From contig CALCUQ010000027.1 of NCBI GenBank assembly GCA_937906795.1, positions 1-9,269 of the forward strand: a DNA stretch of 9,269 nucleotides, in the 5' to 3' direction. Numbering within the stretch: the first letter of the stretch is position 1; every line of letters begins with the position of its first letter. The notes under the pieces were generated by a model, which did not search any database, had not been told where the DNA came from, and saw only the letters and a program-made list of their open reading frames with translations. Shown piece by piece: positions 1 through 4,856 of the stretch. This stretch comes from an uncultured Bacteroidales bacterium. GTDB taxonomy: Bacteria > Bacteroidota > Bacteroidia > Bacteroidales > UBA932. The translations under genes and the position numbers were made by a program.

Positions 1-169
1 CTGGACAAACGGCATAGACGCGTTTGAAATCCTTTCCGTGGTCTATTTCCCATTTGTCAGAAAAGAAAGACAAAAGAGGAATGGTAAAAGCCAAGGCAAC
101 ACTAATACCTATCACCTCTACGGTGATATACCATTTATTCCGGAACAGGAAACGCAAGTATTCAATCAT
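1..169 (-). CDS. FtsX/MacB-type ABC transporter permease, N-terminal fragment
   Basis: Only the first 56 codons are in the window; the gene runs off the left edge with no stop. It starts at an ATG (complement of 167-169). The peptide begins MIEYLRFLFRNKWY, followed by one hydrophobic helix at about residues 15-36, then a soluble stretch ending in FKRVYAVCP. This layout (short basic R-N-K start, one membrane helix, then a periplasmic segment with an (E/K)RVY-type motif) is how the Bacteroidetes FtsX/MacB_PCD permeases begin. Those proteins are usually about 750-800 residues with two FtsX domains, and work with a separate ATPase in export of peptides or lipids or in envelope stress responses. 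The substrate cannot be told from this fragment. Its upstream DNA faces the non-coding region 170-628, and a 17-nt dyad repeat lies 15 bases before the start codon. Confidence 0.8.
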   Translation of the reverse strand, partial: MIEYLRFLFRNKWYITVEVIGISVALAFTIPLLSFFSDKWEIDHGKDFKRVYAVCP

Positions 170-183
170 GATTATATAAGGTT

Positions 184-200
184 TGTAAAGTTTTATTACA
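184..200. promoter_or_regulatory. 17-nt dyad repeat, copy 1 (putative operator)
   Basis: The sequence is TGTAAAGTTTTATTACA, with inverted half sites TGTAA and TTACA separated by 7 bases. It sits 15 bases upstream of the ABC permease start codon, within its presumed leader or promoter. A second copy at 307-323 matches it at 15 of 17 positions with the same half-site spacing. Two matching dyads in one upstream region look like a regulator-binding site. The regulator is unknown, and chance occurrence in AT-rich DNA is possible. Confidence 0.4.
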
Positions 201-253
201 CTTTTTATTAAAATTAATGTTAAACACATATATACTAACAAAACCATGCCAAG

Positions 254-268
254 AAGGGTATTACCCTT
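254..268. promoter_or_regulatory. 15-nt perfect palindrome (putative operator)
   Basis: The sequence AAGGGTATTACCCTT has two exact 7-base arms around one central base. The centre is too tight to form an RNA hairpin of the full length, so it fits a dimeric protein-binding site better than a terminator. It lies between the two copies of the 17-nt dyad, about 85 bases upstream of the ABC permease start. No known regulator motif is recognised. Confidence 0.35.
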
Positions 269-306
269 ATTTTATGCAAGTTACACATTTCTTGAAAAGG
301 AAAAAC

Positions 307-323
307 TGTAAAGTTTCCTTACA
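307..323. promoter_or_regulatory. 17-nt dyad repeat, copy 2 (putative operator)
   Basis: The sequence is TGTAAAGTTTCCTTACA. It is identical to copy 1 (184-200) except for the two bases at positions 11-12, and keeps the TGTAA-N7-TTACA architecture. A third half site TGTAAAGT follows at 335-342, so TTACA (319-323) and TGTAA (335-339) form a further inverted pair. Starts of the two copies are 123 bases apart. Confidence 0.4.
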
Positions 324-427
324 TTTATAAAATATGTAAAGTCTGAAGAATCTAGGATTATATACGATTCTGCAGCTTAAGTCTTTTAACCTTCTAATTT
401 TATTACAGAGTTCTACAAATAAAAATC

Positions 428-463
428 ATAGGCGTTTAGTGCCTATTAGTAGTTAAACGCTAT
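428..463 (+). other. Two overlapping, mutually exclusive hairpins
   Basis: Hairpin A pairs ATAGGC (428-433) with GCCTAT (441-446) around a 7-base loop. Hairpin B pairs ATA(G)GCGTTTA (428-438, G431 bulged) with TAAACGCTAT (454-463), giving ten pairs around a 15-base loop. Both use bases 428-438, so an RNA could form only one at a time. Such alternatives are seen in attenuators and riboswitches, but no known riboswitch consensus is recognised. It could also be a DNA recognition site. Confidence 0.4.
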
Positions 464-481
464 TTATGTTTCGCCATGAAG

Positions 482-512
482 TATCTTTTTAGGTTGATAA
501 AGATAATTTTTT
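482..512 (+). terminator. AT-rich hairpin followed by six T (weak terminator or attenuator)
   Basis: TATCTTT (482-488) and AAAGATA (499-505) form an exact 7-base stem around a 10-base loop, and are followed almost directly by TTTTTT (507-512). The shape is that of an intrinsic terminator for rightward transcription, although the stem has only one G-C pair and would be weak. It lies 19 bases after the alternative hairpins at 428-463 and about 115 bases before the sigma factor. It could end a short untranslated RNA or attenuate transcription into that gene. Confidence 0.35.
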
Positions 513-551
513 GCATTCCTGTGTAGGAGGCTGACTAATTGAATTTATAAT

Positions 552-559
552 TATTTTTG
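552..559 (+). promoter_or_regulatory. -7-like box TATTTTTG upstream of the sigma factor gene
   Basis: TATTTTTG matches the Bacteroidetes -7 consensus TAnnTTTG at every fixed position. It lies 70 bases upstream of the sigma factor start. No TTTG -33 element is seen at the usual 19-21 base spacing, so the promoter is weak, or is recognised by another sigma factor such as the encoded one, or the match is chance. Confidence 0.35.
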
Positions 560-628
560 TCCAAATTGCTGTAGTTTTTTGGAGGGTTTGTTGTTTAACG
601 TAGAAAACAAATCCCAATAACCTGATTT

Positions 629-1102
629 ATGGAAAACAACGAGAAAGAATTTGCGCGAATTGTAAGGGAGAACAAAAGGAGAATCTACACGGTCTGCTAT
701 ATGTTCTCCAAGGATACTGAGCAGGTGAATGATTTGTTCCAGGATATACTTATAAATATCTGGAACGGCCTCAAGTCTTTTGAGGGAGACAGGCACCTGA
801 GCACCTGGATATGGAAGGTGAGCCTGAATACCTGCATCAATTACACCAAAAAGAAGAAAAAGGAGATTCCAACCCTGCCTCTGGATGTAAGCTTTAATCT
901 GTATGAGGATACCGATGATGATTCCATGCAGATAAAGCAGCTCTACAACAGGATCAACAAGCTTGGATTCATTGACAGGAGTATAATCCTTATGTGGCTT
1001 GAGAATATGAGTTACGATGATATTGGTACCATTTTGGGAATCACTGCAAAGAATGTTTCCGTAAAATTGGTGAGGATTAGGGAAAAGTTAAAACAAATGT
1101 AG
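629..1102 (+). CDS. ECF-type RNA polymerase sigma-70 family factor
   Basis: This 157-residue protein is the size of an ECF sigma factor and has its two domains. Region 2 spans about residues 10-78, including DLFQDILINIWNGLKSF (core binding and -10 recognition) and an STWIWKVSLNTCINYTKKK segment. Region 4 spans about 103-157, with a helix-turn-helix at MSYDDIGTILGITAKNVSV (127-145) and RIREKLK after it. There is no region 1, no region 3 and no extra C-terminal domain. The start is the first ATG after an in-frame TGA at 623-625; no Shine-Dalgarno site is present, as is usual in this phylum. It acts in the cytoplasm, directing RNA polymerase to a regulon that is not identifiable here. The membrane protein gene 21 bases downstream is the likely regulatory partner. 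Arginine is often encoded by AGG, unlike the secreted-protein genes that follow. Confidence 0.93.
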   Translation: MENNEKEFARIVRENKRRIYTVCYMFSKDTEQVNDLFQDILINIWNGLKSFEGDRHLSTWIWKVSLNTCINYTKKKKKEIPTLPLDVSFNLYEDTDDDSMQIKQLYNRINKLGFIDRSIILMWLENMSYDDIGTILGITAKNVSVKLVRIREKLKQM

Positions 1103-1123
1103 AACCTTAAAAAACAGAGCAAG

Positions 1124-1714
1124 ATGAACAATAAAGATAATTTTGAAATATCTCATGAGCTTGAGCAGATGCGTGAGCAGTTCAATATCCTTTCCAGGAG
1201 ATTGGATGAGCAGAATATTGTTACAGATGGTATTCTTCGCTCCTGTGCCAGAGAAAAAATGGAGAAATATAACCGTCATGCCATTTGGGTCCCAATGGTT
1301 GCATGGATAGTGTTGGGAGGCTGGCTGATTTCCAAGCAAGCAACAGATTACGGGATGGCCCAATGGTCAGTGGTATTCTCTATTGTTGCGTGCATAATAG
1401 AGGTGGGACTATATGCATATAAAAAGTTTCAGCAATCCAGAACACTGGATTTCAATGGTAATATTAAGGAATTCCATACCCAATTGAAAGCGCTCAAGGG
1501 CTCTCTTTCAAGAACTACTCTACTTTCAATTGTAGTGGGTTATGTGTGGATAGGCGCCTTTGTGTGGGAGTTTTTCCGAGTACACCCAATAAACTCCGCT
1601 AAAGGTATTTTCCTTCTGGTTGGCTATTTGGTAATTATGAGTATTATCCATCTGCGTTCAGAAAAGAAGGCACTGGGCATTTTGGATGAAATCTCCAATG
1701 ATATTGATAAATAA
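1124..1714 (+). CDS. Membrane protein with N-terminal coiled coil, linked to ECF sigma factor
   Basis: This 196-residue protein has a soluble N-terminus and four predicted membrane helices at about 53-70, 79-99, 131-151 and 160-177. Hydrophobic residues L13, M16, F20, L23 and L27 follow a 3-4 heptad pattern, giving a short cytoplasmic coiled coil (about 10-30). The charged segment after it ends in REKMEKYNRH just before helix 1. There is no signal peptide, and both ends are probably cytoplasmic. From memory, proteins with this coiled-coil-plus-helices layout recur beside ECF sigma genes in Bacteroides relatives; I do not know a proven function. Position 21 bases after the sigma gene, in the same direction, suggests one operon and an anti-sigma-like or sensing role. 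It has no recognisable zinc-binding anti-sigma (ZAS/RsiW-type) or FecR domain, so that role is inference from context. Confidence 0.75.
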   Translation: MNNKDNFEISHELEQMREQFNILSRRLDEQNIVTDGILRSCAREKMEKYNRHAIWVPMVAWIVLGGWLISKQATDYGMAQWSVVFSIVACIIEVGLYAYKKFQQSRTLDFNGNIKEFHTQLKALKGSLSRTTLLSIVVGYVWIGAFVWEFFRVHPINSAKGIFLLVGYLVIMSIIHLRSEKKALGILDEISNDIDK

Positions 1715-1718
1715 ATGA

Positions 1719-1832
1719 ATCCACGATCTCTATCCAGACCATAGGAATGCTCCGATTCAAGGATATGCAGTCGCAAACTGTGCTGGCGGACCAACTGATT
1801 TTACTGCCGATGAAATAAAAATTTATAAAATA
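1719..1832 (+). pseudogene. Possible decayed coding fragment without start codon
   Basis: After a TGA at 1716-1718, one frame runs open to a TAA at 1875-1877. Its first part reads like real protein: HRNAPIQGYAVANCAGG (1740-1790) followed by PTDFTADEIKIYKI (1791-1832). This part is visibly less AT-rich than the sequence after about 1815 and has mixed, ordinary codon use. There is no ATG in frame, and the membrane protein upstream ends cleanly in another frame at 1714. It could be the 3' remnant of a lost gene; the protein family is not recognised. The end coordinate is where protein-like character stops and is approximate. The alternative is a chance open frame. Confidence 0.3.
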
Positions 1833-1854
1833 TCAAACAAAAACATTACATTTG
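1822..1854 (+). promoter_or_regulatory. Bacteroidetes-type promoter for the secreted-protein pair
   Basis: TACATTTG (1847-1854) matches the -7 consensus TAnnTTTG exactly. TTTA (1822-1825) stands in for the -33 TTTG, with a 21-base spacer. Transcription would start near 1861, giving an A/T-rich leader of about 58 bases before the ATG at 1919. No Shine-Dalgarno site is present. Confidence 0.55.
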
Positions 1855-1918
1855 CGAGGTGTAATATAATATTGTAAAACAATTAGTTAAACAGAGCAAA
1901 AATTTAAATATACACACA

Positions 1919-2524
1919 ATGAAAAAAAATTTTTTATTATCGGTATTATCTGCAATTGCTATCCTTGTATGCGGAGAAATTAACGCGCAGACTGTAAAAT
2001 TCAAACAAGTTATGTATGTGGATCGTAATACTGGCACAGAATACCAGGGGAGTAATGATGTCAGATATGTTACTTTTTCCAACAATTATTCTTCTTTCCA
2101 GTTTACAGATGCCAATGGTAAACCTATCAATACCACCAGTAGTGTTTACTTAGGTTCATGGAGCTATTGCAACCAATATTTTTCAGTACAACATTTAGGA
2201 CCAGGTACTCACATTGCAACTCCTACAGGCAGACATTATAATCCACGTATTTTTAATTATCAGGGAATAAAAAACGGAGTTAAAGAATATTTAAACCGCA
2301 GGTCATCATGTAACATGAACACCAACAAAGTGGTAGGTTATATTAATGATTATATATATTTCTCAGAAGATATGTCCAGATTCAATATATATAGTGGAGG
2401 GGCTGAAAATGCAAATGGAATTTATGATAACAATGCTCGCTCTATAGATATGGGTGGATATTCTGGAAATTATATCTATGTATACGAAAAGGTTGAAACA
2501 AGCAGTAATCCTATTTTTTACTAA
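1919..2524 (+). CDS. Secreted protein of unknown function, related to its downstream neighbour
   Basis: This 201-residue protein begins MKKNFLLSVLSAIAILVCGEINAQ, a Sec signal peptide with likely cleavage after A23. Cys18 sits in the hydrophobic core but lacks a proper lipobox (V at -1), so I do not call it a lipoprotein. The mature part is rich in Tyr, Asn, Ser and Gly, with alternating hydrophobic residues that suggest beta structure. No known domain is recognised. It resembles the next protein: RYVTFSNNYSSFQFTDANG (49-67) against HYITVNNKQLYESNANG there, and SEDMSRFNI (149-157) against AADFSRLNI. A stretch of roughly 60 residues between these blocks has no counterpart in the neighbour. Two cysteines (C84, C131) in the mature part could form a disulfide. 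The genes are 6 bases apart and surely co-transcribed from the promoter at 1822-1854. Confidence 0.8.
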   Translation: MKKNFLLSVLSAIAILVCGEINAQTVKFKQVMYVDRNTGTEYQGSNDVRYVTFSNNYSSFQFTDANGKPINTTSSVYLGSWSYCNQYFSVQHLGPGTHIATPTGRHYNPRIFNYQGIKNGVKEYLNRRSSCNMNTNKVVGYINDYIYFSEDMSRFNIYSGGAENANGIYDNNARSIDMGGYSGNYIYVYEKVETSSNPIFY

Positions 2525-2530
2525 TAAAAG

Positions 2531-3244
2531 ATGAAAAAGATATTATTATTCATAATAATGATGGGAATTGTTCTTCCATCTTTTGCACAATTAAGTAATA
2601 ATCACACCTATTATTATGAGAAGGTTGCCAGTGTATCAAAAGATGGAAAACGTACAGCTGCGTATGGCGATGGGCATTATATCACTGTAAACAACAAACA
2701 ATTATACGAGAGTAATGCTAATGGATATTCACTAAGATATGGTGAATTAAAATACATCAATTCCAACAATGGGTTTCCTACTTATGAAGGAAATTCTTAC
2801 TTGGGAAGAGGACTGACATATAGATTTGCTGCTGATTTTTCACGACTTAACATAGTATTAAACGATGGTACAATTGCTGTTTACCAACGTAAAAACACCC
2901 CTAATAATTCCAATATGCGTAAGTATACTTCTGCCCCTGATACAGGTTCAGGATATGTAGATTACAATCCAAGCAATAGCGGAATATATAATAGTGGAGG
3001 ATCATCAGAAAATAAAAAGAGGAATTCCAACGATGATTACTATGAATACAAGTGTGCTCACTGTAATGGCACAGGAAGAAAAGAGATAAATCGGACAAAA
3101 AACATGAGTAATTTTGGAGTTGGCAGAGTTGAAAGGGTTAGATGTGACGAGTGTGGAAAGGTATATGACAGAAACGGCATGGTGCATAAACATGTAATGT
3201 GTGACAAGTGTAACGGTAAGGGCAAAATTAGAGAAAGGCTCTAA
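2531..3244 (+). CDS. Secreted protein with C-terminal DnaJ-like cysteine-rich zinc motif
   Basis: This 237-residue protein has a Sec signal peptide (1-19, cleavage likely in SFA|Q). A domain of about 100 residues (24-120) is shared with the upstream protein, including HYITVNNKQLYESNANG and AADFSRLNI. A low-complexity Asn/Ser/Gly linker (about 121-170) follows, then a C-terminal cysteine cluster: CAHCNGTG (175-182), CDEC (205-208) and CDKCNGKG (224-231). Two of these fit the CxxCxGxG repeat of the DnaJ central zinc domain; three CxxC pairs give six cysteines, so one zinc site could be complete and a further CxxC is left over. There is no J domain, so this is not a DnaJ chaperone. The signal peptide places the cysteine motif outside the cytoplasm, which is unusual. 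It starts 6 bases after the upstream stop, and its own stop is 3 bases from that of the convergent exporter gene. Function is unknown. Confidence 0.82.
   Translation: MKKILLFIIMMGIVLPSFAQLSNNHTYYYEKVASVSKDGKRTAAYGDGHYITVNNKQLYESNANGYSLRYGELKYINSNNGFPTYEGNSYLGRGLTYRFAADFSRLNIVLNDGTIAVYQRKNTPNNSNMRKYTSAPDTGSGYVDYNPSNSGIYNSGGSSENKKRNSNDDYYEYKCAHCNGTGRKEINRTKNMSNFGVGRVERVRCDECGKVYDRNGMVHKHVMCDKCNGKGKIRERL
3228..3244. terminator. Short hairpin at the convergent gene junction
   Basis: TTAGAG (3228-3233) and CTCTAA (3239-3244) form a six-base stem with a 5-base loop, overlapping the last codons and stop of the secreted-protein gene. Flanking AAA (3225-3227) and TTT-side bases could extend it across a small bulge. 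There is no clear T tract in either direction, so it is at best a weak bidirectional terminator between the two convergent genes, whose stops are 3 bases apart. Confidence 0.25.
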
Positions 3245-3247
3245 AAT

Positions 3248-3979
3248 TTACATCACACTACACAAAATAATCACACCACTTATTCCTATATACCCATATA
3301 CAACATAAGGAAATGTTTTTCCCGGGATGCGGCTAAAGGCATAGGCTCCAAGTGTTGAGCCTATTGCCACTGCTGCTAAACAAAATATATAACATTTTCC
3401 AACAGTCTCTGTAACAAATCCATTGTACCCTCTTACTATTGTCATCATGGCATTTGTTATAACAAAATAGGTTTGTATCATTCCCATATAGTGGTGCTTG
3501 TCCGCTTCTGCCGATATAAAATAAAGGACAGCCGGAGGGCCGTGCATTCCAAAGAATCCCCCCATCAGACCGCTCACAGACCCTGCACCAATCTGGTACG
3601 GAAGAGTTGTTTTAAACTTGATACGTTTATTGAGAAAAGAAAAGTACAAGCTCACAAAAATCAGAATAAATCCCAAAATAATCCTGATTGTCACATCCTG
3701 CAAATCCTTAAGCAAACAAATGGCAAAAGTGGAAGTAATCAGAAAAATTGAAAGTATAGGAATGAGCCTTTTCCAGGTTATGTATTTTCTATATTTTATT
3801 GCAGCAATTAATGAAGTTGTAAATGCCAATAGTCCCGACAAAGCAGTTGCCTGCCCATAAGAGGGCATAAGAAAAGGGAGAAGAGTCATTATAAAGATAC
3901 CAAAGCCAAAACCAGTTGTCCTTTGGACAAAACTGGCTCCGGTTGCAAGTAAGAATATCTCCAAAATGTTCTCAGGCAT
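3248..3979 (-). CDS. TSUP (TauE/SafE) family sulfite/anion exporter-like membrane protein
   Basis: This 243-residue integral membrane protein has about seven to eight predicted helices and the two-fold repeat of the TSUP family. The first repeat starts with GASFVQRTTGFGFGI (14-28). The second starts with GSVSGLMGGFFGMHGPPAV (133-151), the typical glycine-rich motif ending in GPP. Family members move sulfite, sulfoacetate, taurine-derived or other small anions across the inner membrane; the substrate here cannot be told. I chose the ATG at 3979, seven bases after the stop of the upstream gene. An in-frame TTG at 4003 would overlap that gene by 17 bases and add only a polar MRQLNNSI segment. 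It is the last gene of the M28 peptidase operon. The codon and motif pattern shows no truncation. Confidence 0.88.
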   Translation of the reverse strand: MPENILEIFLLATGASFVQRTTGFGFGIFIMTLLPFLMPSYGQATALSGLLAFTTSLIAAIKYRKYITWKRLIPILSIFLITSTFAICLLKDLQDVTIRIILGFILIFVSLYFSFLNKRIKFKTTLPYQIGAGSVSGLMGGFFGMHGPPAVLYFISAEADKHHYMGMIQTYFVITNAMMTIVRGYNGFVTETVGKCYIFCLAAVAIGSTLGAYAFSRIPGKTFPYVVYGYIGISGVIILCSVM

Positions 3980-3986
3980 AATTGAA

Positions 3987-4847
3987 TTATTTAGCTGTCT
4001 CAATCTGCCCTGTCTTATGATTAAGTTCAGAGCCTCTCATACTGTGCGGAATAGAGAATATTGCAAACATTACAACCATTGCAACAACAACAATCCATCT
4101 GTTCCACTCTTTTTTTCTTGTAAGTACAGCAGCCAATAATGCAATTGCCCCAATCAAGGTCTTGTTATCTGTAAGATCCCCACCAAAAGGGAAACCGCTC
4201 CAGAACACATCAAAAGCAAATTTCTGAACAATAGGGCCAAAAACAAAACCTCCTATAAGCAATAGCACAAATGATAAGATTGTATACTTTTTGTATTGTG
4301 GCATATTGGCAAGAGCACACAAGAAAGCATAGGCTCCAAACAACATAGACAAGAACATAAAAATTATATGAGGAATGAGTGCCCAGGCTGGGACATTGGC
4401 TTTAAAACGGATAATCAACGGATTGTCATAACATACCATTGTCTTTGTTTTAAAGATATTTCCACCTCTGTTGCTTATGGTATTCAACTCAATGTAATAC
4501 TCCAGTTTTCCTGCGGCCGGTTGCACCGGAAGCATAGCTGTAAAGCCCTCCTCTCCCATTTTCATATCAACTTGTGTATATTCTCCACCGCCAGGATATT
4601 TTCTCCAGCACATAACCGCACTCCGCTCAACCCCAGATAGTGAGTCTGTACTGTTGTTAATTCCAAATCCCTTTAAAACAACCCTGCAATCTTCCTCTCC
4701 ACCACTTCTTGGCAGTTTGAATTTATACTCCTCCCCTGCAATATTTACAGTTTCATATTTAGGGTTTGTTGGACCTGTCATCCTTTGGTATACACTTGCA
4801 CTTAAAGTAATTATTATGGCAAGAATCCAGAAAAGTACCTTTTTCAT
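3987..4847 (-). CDS. Membrane protein of unknown function with periplasmic domain
   Basis: This 286-residue protein has one N-terminal helix (about 3-20), directly followed by VYQRMTGPTNP, and a periplasmic domain (about 30-150). That domain looks like a beta-sandwich, with LEYYIELNT near its end. Four helices follow at about 155-178, 188-206, 230-243 and 251-267. Between helices 3 and 4 lies a conserved-looking signature, GPIVQKFAFDVFWSGFPFG then GDLTDNK (204-229). I recall the same two signatures (YQRMTGPT and GP-VQK-AF...PFG-DLTDNK) from uncharacterised membrane proteins in Bacteroidota and related phyla, but know no function. Cys54, Cys80 and Cys139 lie in the periplasmic part. The gene begins 9 bases after the M28 peptidase stop and ends 7 bases before the exporter ATG, so all three are translated from one message. 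A role tied to the peptidase or to anion export is inference. Confidence 0.75.
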   Translation of the reverse strand: MKKVLFWILAIIITLSASVYQRMTGPTNPKYETVNIAGEEYKFKLPRSGGEEDCRVVLKGFGINNSTDSLSGVERSAVMCWRKYPGGGEYTQVDMKMGEEGFTAMLPVQPAAGKLEYYIELNTISNRGGNIFKTKTMVCYDNPLIIRFKANVPAWALIPHIIFMFLSMLFGAYAFLCALANMPQYKKYTILSFVLLLIGGFVFGPIVQKFAFDVFWSGFPFGGDLTDNKTLIGAIALLAAVLTRKKEWNRWIVVVAMVVMFAIFSIPHSMRGSELNHKTGQIETAK

Positions 4848-4856
4848 AACTCAACC

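Larger units (their letters stand above)
170..628. other. Long divergent intergenic region, AT-rich, no gene seen
   Basis: This 459-base stretch separates the leftward ABC permease from the rightward sigma factor. No reading frame in it looks like a gene, and I saw no tRNA cloverleaf. It does hold organised structure, listed separately: two copies of a 17-nt dyad (184-200, 307-323), a 15-nt palindrome (254-268), two overlapping hairpins (428-463), a hairpin with a T tract (482-512) and a -7-like box (552-559). The length and content suggest regulatory DNA, possibly including a small untranslated RNA. Confidence 0.6.

Noticed and set aside
428..463. Integron attC-like site, because GTTAAAC (452-458) fits the GTTRRRY core
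   Set aside because: The left partner GTTTAGT departs from RYYYAAC at two positions, the element is far shorter than known attC sites, no inner L boxes are seen and there is no integrase or cassette gene nearby.
1768..1807. Hairpin terminator after the membrane protein (GCAGT/ACTGC)
   Set aside because: The arms are only five bases with a 30-base loop and no T tract follows.
1919..1990. Lipoprotein signal for the first secreted protein (Cys18)
   Set aside because: The residue before the cysteine is Val rather than Gly, Ala or Ser, and a good signal peptidase I site (NA|Q) lies a few residues later.
2531..3244. Calling the zinc-motif protein a DnaJ/Hsp40 chaperone
   Set aside because: It has no J domain or HPD motif, only three of the four CxxC pairs, and a Sec signal peptide.
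3980..4003. Upstream TTG start for the TSUP exporter, adding eight residues
   Set aside because: It would overlap the preceding gene by 17 bases and adds a polar stretch before the family's first helix; the ATG at 3979 sits 7 bases after the upstream stop and fits the operon spacing.
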